Of a DNA stretch of 64,000 nt, positions 1 through 8,088 are shown piece by piece. Where the stretch lies: contig NZ_CP017562.2 of the NCBI RefSeq assembly GCF_001865575.2, positions 1,736,001 to 1,800,000 on the forward strand, read 5' to 3'. Each line of letters begins with the position of its first letter. Positions within the stretch are counted from its first letter, which is position 1. The position numbers and the translations under genes are program-made. The notes under the pieces are model-generated. The model saw only the letters and a program-made list of their open reading frames with translations, was not told the origin of the DNA and did not search any database. The DNA is from Paraburkholderia sprentiae WSM5005. Lineage in GTDB: Bacteria > Pseudomonadota > Gammaproteobacteria > Burkholderiales > Burkholderiaceae.

Positions 1-1
1 C

Positions 2-1303
2 GACCCCGAAACACCCGATGCGACCCATCTGCTCGTGACGTCGCTGATCGTGCTGATGGCCGGCGCGCTGTTTTTCGGGGTCCTCGAAGATGTGGTCAGC
101 GGCGATCCGCTGACCACCATCGACCTGTCCGTCTATCACTTCCTGCAATCCGTGCGCACGCCATGGGGCGACACGCTGCTCGCGGCCCTCGCGACGCTCG
201 GCAGCGGGATCACGCTGCTCGCGCTGATCGTCATGGTCGCCGTGTGGATGGCGTGGGAGCGGCGCTGGCGCACGATCACCTACTGGCTCGCGGCGGTCGG
301 GTTTTCGCAACTGCTGATTCTCGGCCTGCAATTCGCGATGCGCCGGGCCCCGCCCAATGAACTGATGACGAGCCACTTCGTGTTCCCGAGCAATCATGTC
401 GCCGCGGCGGTAATCGTCTATGCCTTTCTCGCGTTTCTGCTCGCGCGCCGGGTCGGCAAGCTCGAAGGCGTGCTGGTTGCAGGGGCGAGCATCATCGTCG
501 TGATCGTGGTCGCGCTCGCGGGCGTCTACTTCGGCCGCTACTGGGTGTCCGACGCGATCGGCGGCGCCGCGCTCGCCGCTGTGTGGGTCTCGCTGATCGC
601 GCTGACGGCGATCTGGCGGCATCCGCAGCCGCCGCCGCAACGCCGTTTCATGCCGCTCGTGGTGCTCGCGGTCGTGGCGCTCAGCGTCGGCCTGCAGCTC
701 GGCGTCGCGATGCCGACGCCGCCGGACAGCGCGCCGCAACCGCCGCCCGTGCAGCTCACGCAAACGCAGTGGAAGCTCTCCGGGTGGAAACGCCTGCCGT
801 GCTTTCGCTCGGACATGGGCGGCGATCGCAAGGAGCCTTTGACGCTGCAATGGGTGTCGGAGCCCGCATCGATACGGGAGCAATTGCGCGCGCAAGGCTG
901 GGTCGAGGGCACCGACCTGTCCCCGCACAGCCTGCTGTCGCTCGCCACGCCCGACGTCGCGGCCGTGTCGCTGCCGGTGCTGCCGAAGCTGAACAACGGC
1001 GTGCCGTCGTCGCTGGTGTTCATGCGGCCGGGCCAATCGCGCGAGGAACGCGACGTGCTGCGCTTCTGGCCGAGCGGCTTCGCGGTCGACAACGGCAGCG
1101 CCACGGCACCGCTGTGGCTCGGCGCGTTTGCGCACGAGCGCTTGACGCGGCCGTCCTGGCCACTGAACATTCTGCACATCGAGCGTGGCGTGCGTCCGTC
1201 CGACGCGCGCATCAGGGTGGGCACCGAGCTCGGCGCGACGGTCCTCGCGGAGGTCGATTGTCATGGCGTGCCGGTGTCGCTGCTCGTCTCGCCGATGCAA
1301 TGA
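2..1303 (+). CDS. DedA/PAP2/LssY-type membrane protein, 3' part (5' end outside window)
   Basis: The reading frame is open to the first base of the window, so this is the C-terminal part of a longer protein; the GTG at 35 is most likely internal. What remains has about six hydrophobic segments resembling a PAP2 phosphatase domain (roughly residues 1-210), followed by a soluble LssY_C-like domain (about residues 245-430). Proteins joining DedA, PAP2 and LssY_C are known in proteobacteria, so the missing part is probably a DedA domain (inference). The PAP2 motifs look degenerate: the middle motif reads FPSNHVAA instead of the usual SGH, and the third motif reads VYFGRYWVSDAIGG, with no arginine and with tyrosine where the catalytic histidine is expected. 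The first motif also lacks the usual lysine and arginine. Lipid phosphatase activity is therefore doubtful. It acts in the inner membrane. A dioxygenase gene follows after 70 bp. Confidence 0.82.
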   Translation, partial: DPETPDATHLLVTSLIVLMAGALFFGVLEDVVSGDPLTTIDLSVYHFLQSVRTPWGDTLLAALATLGSGITLLALIVMVAVWMAWERRWRTITYWLAAVGFSQLLILGLQFAMRRAPPNELMTSHFVFPSNHVAAAVIVYAFLAFLLARRVGKLEGVLVAGASIIVVIVVALAGVYFGRYWVSDAIGGAALAAVWVSLIALTAIWRHPQPPPQRRFMPLVVLAVVALSVGLQLGVAMPTPPDSAPQPPPVQLTQTQWKLSGWKRLPCFRSDMGGDRKEPLTLQWVSEPASIREQLRAQGWVEGTDLSPHSLLSLATPDVAAVSLPVLPKLNNGVPSSLVFMRPGQSREERDVLRFWPSGFAVDNGSATAPLWLGAFAHERLTRPSWPLNILHIERGVRPSDARIRVGTELGATVLAEVDCHGVPVSLLVSPMQ

Positions 1304-1373
1304 GCCGCATATCGCCCGTATCCGACGCATCGCCAGGCAACCGCAACGCAACGATTCGACAAAGGAGACAACC

Positions 1374-2165
1374 GTGGGTGGCTTCTCGACCGAACAACTC
1401 GACGACTATGCAGCGACATTCGAACGCGACGGCATGGTCGTTCTGCGCAAGCATTTCCCGCAGGCGACGCTGCTCGCCTGGCGCGACGCGTTCGCGCCGT
1501 TGCTGCAACAGCAGATCGCCGCGCAGGCGACCGCCGTGCGCGGCGAAAACCGGCACTACATCACGCTGCCGTTCACTGGCGTATTCGCCGACCCGTCGAT
1601 CTTCTGCGATCCGGACGTGCTCGGCATCGTCGAGCGCGTGGCCGGCGACGACCCCGTGATGTGCCAACTCGCCACCGACACGCCATTGAACGGCTCAACG
1701 TATCAGGACATTCATCGCGACACCCCCGCGCTGTTCGACGGCGAAGCCGAAACCCCGTCGTTTCAGCTCGCGGTCAACTTCCCGTTATGCGACGTCACGC
1801 TCGAGAACGGCCCATTCGAAACGACGCTCGGCACCCACCGGATGCGCGCCGAAGACGCGCTGAACGCATGGCGCGACGGCCGTCTGCCGTTGCATGCGAT
1901 CACGATGGAACTCGGCGACGTGATGATTCGCGATGTGCGCGCGCTCCATCGCGGCACGCCGAATCGCACCGAGCTGCCGCGTCCGATGGTCGTGATCGGC
2001 TATAGCCGCAGCTGGTACTTCAGACCGGAAGTGCACATCGACGTACCCGACGCCGTCTATCAGCAATTGGCGCCACGCGCGAAGCGCCTGCTGCGCCATA
2101 TGCCGCGCGTGAGCGAACTCGACAATGCGGCCGCGCCGGAGCAATACCGCAAATTCGCTTATTGA
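1374..2165 (+). CDS. Phytanoyl-CoA dioxygenase (PhyH) family protein
   Basis: 263-residue Fe(II)/2-oxoglutarate dioxygenase-like protein. The GTG start at 1374 was chosen because an AAAGGAGA ribosome site sits just upstream and because the family's N-terminal region (FERDGMVVLRKHF) begins soon after; a longer in-frame extension back to 1185 overlaps the previous gene and has no domain content. The double-stranded beta-helix metal site is visible: H114-R-D116 and H192 in the segment DVRALHRGTPNR, with arginines downstream that could bind 2-oxoglutarate. The family hydroxylates lipids, small metabolites or antibiotics; the substrate cannot be read from the sequence. The neighbours (membrane lipid-type phosphatase upstream, phospholipase A downstream) hint at lipid metabolism only weakly. 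Confidence 0.8.
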   Translation: MGGFSTEQLDDYAATFERDGMVVLRKHFPQATLLAWRDAFAPLLQQQIAAQATAVRGENRHYITLPFTGVFADPSIFCDPDVLGIVERVAGDDPVMCQLATDTPLNGSTYQDIHRDTPALFDGEAETPSFQLAVNFPLCDVTLENGPFETTLGTHRMRAEDALNAWRDGRLPLHAITMELGDVMIRDVRALHRGTPNRTELPRPMVVIGYSRSWYFRPEVHIDVPDAVYQQLAPRAKRLLRHMPRVSELDNAAAPEQYRKFAY

Positions 2166-2532
2166 AGAAAGCATTCAGCCGTCCCATTGGCCGCGCAACG
2201 AATCGACGCAAAAGCGAATCGCCAATTGATGCGCAATTCAGGTCGCGATTGACGCGCGCTTTAATCTTTAAATCTTCGTTGCGCAAATGCAACGAAAGCC
2301 GTGCAGTTCCAATACTTCGCGCCGCTATTTGCTCAGACAGCGCTGTTGATTCCTTTTTCCACTCACGCAAGAGGTAATCGCACTGGCAGAATGGGCGAAT
2401 GCCGGATAGCGGGAACCGGCATGCCTCGCCGTTTCCCAATGAAACACGCCGGTCCTGATTTTCTACTCAGTTGCGCGCTTTAACGCGATCGTTTCATTGC
2501 GACCTGAACTCGTAGACCGATAGGAGCTCCGT
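2166..2532. other. Intergenic region, about 370 bp, nothing clear
   Basis: Between the dioxygenase and phospholipase genes. It is more AT-rich than the flanking genes. Short open frames exist on both strands but none has a ribosome site or a recognisable protein. It presumably holds the phospholipase promoter; no convincing -35/-10 pair was found. AGGAG at 2522-2526 is the ribosome site of the next gene. Confidence 0.5.
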
Positions 2533-3909
2533 GTGCAGAATCGATTGATGTCTCGCGTGAAGAACCGCCAGTGCGCCGTGCGCAGCCGCCGCTCGGACGT
2601 TTCCCGATTATCTTCAAATCCGCTTTATAGCGCGTTTCCGAAGCTACTCCCCCGGTTATCGATTTGCATCAGCGCACTGATGCTCGCCAGCTACTGCCCG
2701 TATAGCGTCGCTGGCGTTTCCGTCTTGCGTCCGCCGCGCGAGGCGCTATCGAGCAATCCGCTCGAAGTGACGATCGTCTATGCCGGCGATCAGCCCGGCG
2801 GCACGGAAGTCGACGTGCCGGTGCTATTGAACATCGCGATCAGCAATACCGACGTGATACCGCACCGGTTGGCGCTCACGCGCGAAAGCGGCGCGCCCGA
2901 TCATCTGAAGCTCGCCGCCGGCGAGCTGAAGGCGATCCGCTATACCGGCACGTGGCCCGAATGGGCGCGCGGCGCAATGCAGATCGACGTGCCGGAACTC
3001 GACGTGTCGCCGTCATACGTGCTGCTGACGCGTCCGCCGCACGCCGGTAAAGACGCGGCGCTCGCGTCGGCCGACGCTACACATCCGGCAACGGCGGCGG
3101 GCACGGCAAGCGGCGAACCATCGTCGACGAGCCCGATCGCGTCGTCGCCCGCACCGTCGCGACCGGATGCGCCGGTGCCGCAAATCAACACTTTCCTGAG
3201 CCGCTTCTCAGCCTACGAACCGACGTATTTCGCCGATGGCTCGAATGGCGACAACCTCGCGAAATTTCAGCTGAGCTTCAAGTTCCGCCTCGTCATTCCA
3301 GACGATCCGCGCTCGCGTGGTTTGGTGGACAACCTGTATTTCGCCTATACGCAAACCTCGCTGTGGGATATCCGCGAGTACTCGTCACCATTTCGCGACA
3401 CGAGCTATAAGCCGTCGCTCTTCTACTACCTCGAAGACACCGGCTGGAAGAGCAAGTGGTGGAGCAGGATGGGCATGATGGCCGGCTACGAACACGAATC
3501 CAATGGACGCGACGGTCCCGAGTCGCGCGGCATCGACATTCTGTTCGTCAAGCCGATCTGGGATTTCGGTGACCTCAACGGCTACCATCTGACCGTCGCG
3601 CCGAAGATTTATTACTATGCGCACATCGCCGGCGAAAACCACGACATCACCCAGTATCGCGGTTATGTGGACTTGCGGCTCATATACGGCAGTCACGACG
3701 GCTGGCAATTGGATACGACACTGCGCAAAGGAACGCGGGGCGGCAAAGGCAGCATCGATACGCAGTTTACCTATCCATTGGCGAAGCTGATCAATAGCCG
3801 CTGGGGCGGGTACCTGTGGCTCGGCTTCTTTTCCGGTTATGGGGAGGACATTCTCGACTACAACCAGCACCGCTGGATGGCGCGAATCGGCTATAGCATC
3901 ACACGCTAA
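2533..3909 (+). CDS. pldA: Outer-membrane phospholipase A
   Basis: 458-residue protein with a long N-terminal region (basic stretch, hydrophobic segment around residues 35-55, then a beta-rich part and an Ala/Ser/Thr/Pro linker near 180-215), followed by a beta-barrel domain of the OMPLA family. GTG start supported by AGGAG six bases upstream. The catalytic signature is YEHESNGRDG at about 319-328, with H321 and S323 matching the His and Ser of E. coli OMPLA. The third residue of the OMPLA triad, asparagine, aligns with D335 here (SRGID), going by my recollection of the E. coli sequence. The family hydrolyses phospholipids in the outer leaflet of the outer membrane when the membrane is perturbed. 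It appears to be transcribed alone; a perfect 10-bp hairpin follows the stop. Confidence 0.85.
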   Translation: MQNRLMSRVKNRQCAVRSRRSDVSRLSSNPLYSAFPKLLPRLSICISALMLASYCPYSVAGVSVLRPPREALSSNPLEVTIVYAGDQPGGTEVDVPVLLNIAISNTDVIPHRLALTRESGAPDHLKLAAGELKAIRYTGTWPEWARGAMQIDVPELDVSPSYVLLTRPPHAGKDAALASADATHPATAAGTASGEPSSTSPIASSPAPSRPDAPVPQINTFLSRFSAYEPTYFADGSNGDNLAKFQLSFKFRLVIPDDPRSRGLVDNLYFAYTQTSLWDIREYSSPFRDTSYKPSLFYYLEDTGWKSKWWSRMGMMAGYEHESNGRDGPESRGIDILFVKPIWDFGDLNGYHLTVAPKIYYYAHIAGENHDITQYRGYVDLRLIYGSHDGWQLDTTLRKGTRGGKGSIDTQFTYPLAKLINSRWGGYLWLGFFSGYGEDILDYNQHRWMARIGYSITR

Positions 3910-3966
3910 CCTGCAGTTCGCCCGATATCCGATAAAAGACCGCCGAACGGCCTTTGTTGCCATTCG

Positions 3967-3991
3967 ATGACGGCGCACGACGCGCCGTCAT
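3967..3991. terminator. Hairpin after the phospholipase gene
   Basis: Perfect 10-bp inverted repeat (ATGACGGCGC, 5-base loop ACGAC, then its complement) 57 bp after the pldA stop. GC-rich stem but no T-run follows, so it may be a weak or Rho-dependent end, or an mRNA 3' stabiliser. Confidence 0.4.
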
Positions 3992-4138
3992 GCACCGAAA
4001 GTCCTGCCGCCATTCCTTTGAGAAGTTCGCGCAAAGCCGATCCCCACCCGGCGGGCAGTTCTTACTCATCCGCTCTTCAATGCTGTGTGCACGAACAGAC
4101 GGGCACACAGGCGCGGATTTCTCTAGAGTTGGCAGGTT

Positions 4139-4153
4139 GCCGGTCAAACCGGC
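4139..4153. promoter_or_regulatory. Inverted repeat in the leader of the acyl-ACP reductase-like gene
   Basis: GCCGGT-CAA-ACCGGC, a perfect 6-bp inverted repeat with a 3-base centre, 55 bp before the ATG at 4209. It lies in the 299-bp region that must carry the promoter of the two-gene signalling unit. It could be an operator; GC-rich repeats of this length also occur by chance in such DNA. Confidence 0.3.
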
Positions 4154-4208
4154 CGGCCACGCCGCGCGCTGACTTTTCCAGCGTCTATTCAGAACCAAGG
4201 AAAAACCA

Positions 4209-5441
4209 ATGAAAAACGCTCTCCTTAAAGACGTGTCAACCACTTCAGACGAGCCGACCGGACTTCTTTTGCATCGGAATAGTGCACCGCTCGAGCTCAA
4301 ACACGAAATTTGCCCGGAGCAGATCCGCGATAGCCTGCCGGCCCGTCAAGGGGGAGTCGGTTTTCTGTTTCACGCGACCGACTGGGAAACTCTTTCATTT
4401 TCTTTTCATAACGTACGCAAACGAAGCGAATCGTTCGAACAGGAGTTGTGGAACACCAAGCCTTTCATCGCATCGCCGATCTATTCAGGCTCGCAGGTGA
4501 TCGGCGCGAATATCGCCTGCCCGGTGCCGCTGGAAATGTGGCTCGGCAGCCCGCGCGGCATCAAGCGTTTTCGGGAAACGCAATTCTTTCCGGCGCTGGA
4601 ACTCGCCAGAAAGGCGGGCTTGAACATGGTCGCGATGGGCGCGTCGACGCCATATGCGTGCAACTACGGCGCACTGCCGCGGCCGGTCAAGCCGCCGCAC
4701 ATTACCACCGGGCACGCGGCGACCGCGGCGATGCTGAAGGACTGGGCGATGCATTGCTGCGAACAGCTCGACCTCGAACCCGGCAACACGAAGCTCGCGC
4801 TGTTCGGCGCGGCCGGCCGGCTCGGCACGACTGTCGCGAAGTATCTGCTGTACAAGGATGCGCCCAAGGAACTGGTGCTGATCGATCTGCCGGACAAGAT
4901 CAACCTGCTGATCGATCAGGCAAAGGAACTCCTCGCGTCGGACCTGCTCGGCAAATCGAAAGTGTCGGTCCACACCTTCAGCCCCGACACGCCGCTGCCG
5001 GACTTCGACGGCGCGATTCTCGCGAGCAGCACGAGCGTGCCCTACCTGAGCGCCGCCGATCTCAAACGCGCGCAATTCTGGATCGACGACTCGCATCCGC
5101 GCGCGGCAAGCGTCGAAGCGGAACTCGCTTCTCGCGGCCAGACGCTCTATATTGAATGCTTTGCGCGTGGTCCGGCTGGACTCGACACCGCGTTCCCGTT
5201 CAGGCTGCCGTCCACGCGCGACTGCTATACCTGTTTCGCCGAAGGTTATTCGGCGTGGCAGGAAGGCATCGCATCCGATTTCATCATCGGCAGTCCGCCC
5301 GTGTGGTCAGTCTCTTATACTCATGGTCTCCTGAAGAAGTACGGCTTTTCGGTCGGACCGTTCCACGGCAAGAACGGCGATTCGCTCGCCGAAGCTGTCG
5401 CAGCAGAACAATGCAATTCGCATGAAATGATGGGGTCCTAA
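4209..5441 (+). CDS. Acyl-ACP reductase-like Rossmann protein upstream of a CqsS-like kinase
   Basis: 410 residues. ATG preceded by AAGGAAAAA. From about residue 195 there is a nucleotide-binding fold with G200-x-x-G203-x-x-G206 (FGAAGRLGTT). Several stretches follow the order seen in cyanobacterial long-chain acyl-ACP reductase (AAR): an ARKAGLNMVAMG segment, ITTGHAATA before the Rossmann loop, a WIDDSHPR segment, and C342-F-A-E near the C-terminus, matching the CFAE that holds the catalytic cysteine of AAR. AAR makes fatty aldehydes from acyl-ACP; here the substrate is unknown. The protein is longer than AAR (about 340), with an N-terminal extension of about 100 residues of unknown role. 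The first 250 bp are visibly less GC-rich than the surroundings. Its stop is 16 bp from the start of a CqsS-like sensor kinase, so the two are almost certainly co-transcribed, suggesting it makes or modifies the signal that kinase senses (inference). Confidence 0.7.
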   Translation: MKNALLKDVSTTSDEPTGLLLHRNSAPLELKHEICPEQIRDSLPARQGGVGFLFHATDWETLSFSFHNVRKRSESFEQELWNTKPFIASPIYSGSQVIGANIACPVPLEMWLGSPRGIKRFRETQFFPALELARKAGLNMVAMGASTPYACNYGALPRPVKPPHITTGHAATAAMLKDWAMHCCEQLDLEPGNTKLALFGAAGRLGTTVAKYLLYKDAPKELVLIDLPDKINLLIDQAKELLASDLLGKSKVSVHTFSPDTPLPDFDGAILASSTSVPYLSAADLKRAQFWIDDSHPRAASVEAELASRGQTLYIECFARGPAGLDTAFPFRLPSTRDCYTCFAEGYSAWQEGIASDFIIGSPPVWSVSYTHGLLKKYGFSVGPFHGKNGDSLAEAVAAEQCNSHEMMGS

Positions 5442-5457
5442 TGTACTCGGAGGCCTG

Positions 5458-8055
5458 ATGGCGATACCGCGCGAAAGCATGCGGGATATGCTGGAAAGAA
5501 GCAGGTTCGCGATCCGATGGGGCGGCGCACTCGGCCTCCTGTGCCACCCCATCTATTACGTCGTCTGGACCTACATCCTTCCGCAGCCCTACGATAACCT
5601 GCTGCTGCGGCTCAGCGCGGCGGCCGTCTGCGTTCCGCTGCTGTTCCATGCGCGCTGGCCCAGGCGCTACAACCCCGCGCTGCTGATCTACTGGCTTTGC
5701 TGCCTGATCTACGTGCTGCCGTTCGTCTGCACGTTCCTGACCGTCAGAAACGGTTTCTCCACGATGTGGATGATGACCGAGGTCATGATGATCTTCATTC
5801 TGGCGCTCTGTATCGACAACCCGCTGCTGCTGATGACCTGCATCGGAATCGGTGTGTTTTCCGGCGGGCTCGCAGGCGTGCTGAGCGCGCCGACGCCGGT
5901 CGTTCTCAGTGCGCAGGACAAGTCCAATCTCGCGCTGCTGCCGGTGGTCGTACTGTGCAGCATGGCGTTCAGTCACGCGATCAGCAAGGGACGCATCTTC
6001 GTCGAAAAGAACCGTGCGTTGCAGGCGCTCGCGGGTTCCATTGCGCACGAGATGCGTAATCCGCTGAGCCAGTTGCGGCACGTGCTCGACCGCGTCGAGG
6101 AAGCGCTGCCGGCGGCGAGTGAAGCGGGCACGGCGCCCACGCTGACGGACGGCACGGCCTCGCTGATGTACAACCATCTCGCGCAGGGGCAATTGTCGAT
6201 CGAGCGCGGCCTGCGCATCATCGCGATGACGCTCGACGAAGTCAGCGCGAAATCGATCCGCCCGGACAGCCTCAGCTACCTGCATGCGGCCGCGACCACG
6301 CGCAAGGCGCTCGCCGAATACGGCTTCGATAACGACAAGGAACGCGCGAAGGTCAGCCTCGTCGTCAGGCGCGACTTCGTGTTCAAGGTCGACGAGACGG
6401 TCTATCTGTTCACGCTCTTTAACCTGATCAAGAACGCGCTGCATCACATCGTCGCGCATCCGCAGGCGACGCTGACCTTGACCGTCGACCACGACTCGGT
6501 GATCGTGCGCGACACCGGCCCGGGCATCGCGCCGGAGATCCTCCAGCATCTGTTCGAGCCGTTTCGCACGGCCGGCAACTCGGGCGGCACCGGGCTCGGG
6601 CTCGCCTACTGCCAGCGCGCGATGCGCGCGTTCGGCGGCAGCATCGACTGCGAATCGGAACCCGGCAAGTTCACCGCGTTCACGCTGCGCTTTCCGCCGG
6701 TGGCAGCCGACGAGGTCGCGGAGCATGAGCGGCGTCTGTTCGAACGCGCGATGCCGGCGTTCAAGGCCAGGCGCGTGCTCGTCGTCGATGACGACGACAC
6801 CCTGCGCGCCCGCACCCGTCGGGTGCTGACGAAGGCCGGCGCTTATGTCACGGAGGCATCGAGCGGCGAGCTCGCGCTCGCCACCTTGCGGCGCGCGCCG
6901 CTGTACGACCTCGTGCTGATGGACATCAGCATGCCCGGCATGGACGGCTACGCGAGCACCGAGCGCATCCGTGCCGCACGCGATTGCCCGAACCGCAACG
7001 TATTGATCGCCGCCTATACCGCCGAGCCGGGCAACGCGGTACGGCTGCGCGCCAGGCGCGCGGGCATGGACGACATCATCGGCAAGACCTCGAGCGTGCA
7101 GGAGCTGATTACCGCGGTGCAGGCCCTGTTCGAAAACGGCGCAACGCATCAGTCGTGCGAACCGCCCGACGGTTTCGCCGGCAGAACGTTCGTGATCGCC
7201 GACGACGACACCTACAGCCGGCTCGTCGCGAAGGCGTATCTGGAACGCTGCGGCGCGAGCGTCGTCGAGGCCGATCACGGTCAGGCGGTGCTGACCAGGC
7301 TGCACGAAGACGGCTTTATCGATGCGATCCTGATGGACATGAACATGCCGGGCATGAGCGGCATCGACACGACCAAGTCGATCCGCGCGCGCACCGATGC
7401 GTATGCGACGGTGCCGATCATCGCGCTGACCAGTCATTCCGACACCGAAGCGGTGCAGGCCTGCCTTGCGGCCGGCATGAACGAGGTGTTGATCAAGCCC
7501 GTGCAGGCCGGCTCGCTGTATGCATGCCTTGCGCGGCAATGCGGCACGCGCGGCGTGCCGCTTGCGCAGGCGCCCCACGGAATCGCGCAAACCGCGGGCG
7601 CAACAGTGCAAACGGATTTTGCGGCGACCCCGGTGGCTTTGACGCCGGCTGCGAGCGTACCCGCGTCCGCGACACTCGCCGAAGAACAGCTGCTCGACGA
7701 ACCGCACCTCGAGGAACTGGTCTCGCTCGATCTGCTCGACGAATCGTTCCTGAACGGCGTCGAACAGATTCGTTCGCTCGTTGCGCGGCTCGCGGCAAAC
7801 CGCGCGGCCGTCGATATCAAGGCGACGCACGTGAGCTTGCACGCGCTGCTCGGTGTCAGCGGCAACATCGGCGCGAAGGCGCTGCATCGCTATGCGCGGC
7901 AGATCTATCCACGCGTGATCGCCGGTGAATGGCCATTGGAAACCGACTGGCTCGCGCAGATCCTCGCACTGGGCGCGCGCTCGACCGACGCATTGGAGCG
8001 GTATTACGCGTCGGCGAACGGCCGGCGCGATCGTCGGGACGCGCTGAGCGATTGA
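5458..8055 (+). CDS. CqsS/LqsS-like hybrid histidine kinase (HK-REC-REC-HPt)
   Basis: 865 residues, GGAGG ribosome site before the ATG. The N-terminal 180 residues form about six membrane segments and contain a stretch (YYVVWTYILPQPYDNLLLR) very like the sensor domain of Vibrio CqsS, which detects alpha-hydroxyketones. Then follow a dimerisation/phosphoacceptor domain with H197 (IAHEMRNPL), an ATPase domain (N-box NLIKNALHH, DTGPGIAP, GGTGLGLAYC), a first receiver at about 440-560 (LVLMDISMPG), a second receiver at about 577-695 (AILMDMNMPG, IKP lysine) and a C-terminal HPt-like domain with H795 (SLHALLGVSGNIGA). This is a complete phosphorelay in one inner-membrane protein; Vibrio CqsS stops after one receiver. 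It follows the acyl-ACP reductase-like gene by 16 bp. Its output partner is not evident; an RcsB-like regulator lies 3 kb downstream on the other strand. Confidence 0.85.
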   Translation: MAIPRESMRDMLERSRFAIRWGGALGLLCHPIYYVVWTYILPQPYDNLLLRLSAAAVCVPLLFHARWPRRYNPALLIYWLCCLIYVLPFVCTFLTVRNGFSTMWMMTEVMMIFILALCIDNPLLLMTCIGIGVFSGGLAGVLSAPTPVVLSAQDKSNLALLPVVVLCSMAFSHAISKGRIFVEKNRALQALAGSIAHEMRNPLSQLRHVLDRVEEALPAASEAGTAPTLTDGTASLMYNHLAQGQLSIERGLRIIAMTLDEVSAKSIRPDSLSYLHAAATTRKALAEYGFDNDKERAKVSLVVRRDFVFKVDETVYLFTLFNLIKNALHHIVAHPQATLTLTVDHDSVIVRDTGPGIAPEILQHLFEPFRTAGNSGGTGLGLAYCQRAMRAFGGSIDCESEPGKFTAFTLRFPPVAADEVAEHERRLFERAMPAFKARRVLVVDDDDTLRARTRRVLTKAGAYVTEASSGELALATLRRAPLYDLVLMDISMPGMDGYASTERIRAARDCPNRNVLIAAYTAEPGNAVRLRARRAGMDDIIGKTSSVQELITAVQALFENGATHQSCEPPDGFAGRTFVIADDDTYSRLVAKAYLERCGASVVEADHGQAVLTRLHEDGFIDAILMDMNMPGMSGIDTTKSIRARTDAYATVPIIALTSHSDTEAVQACLAAGMNEVLIKPVQAGSLYACLARQCGTRGVPLAQAPHGIAQTAGATVQTDFAATPVALTPAASVPASATLAEEQLLDEPHLEELVSLDLLDESFLNGVEQIRSLVARLAANRAAVDIKATHVSLHALLGVSGNIGAKALHRYARQIYPRVIAGEWPLETDWLAQILALGARSTDALERYYASANGRRDRRDALSD

Positions 8056-8088
8056 GCAATCGACCGCGGTCGGCGAGCGGCAAAAAAC

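Noticed and set aside
4127..4141. Sigma-54-like promoter (TTGGCA...TTGC) before the acyl-ACP reductase-like gene
   Set aside because: The GG and GC elements are too close together for sigma-54 spacing.
5284..7887. 867-codon open frame on the minus strand opposite the CqsS-like kinase
   Set aside because: Low-complexity, Arg/Ala-rich product with no domain; a mirror of the high-GC kinase gene on the other strand.
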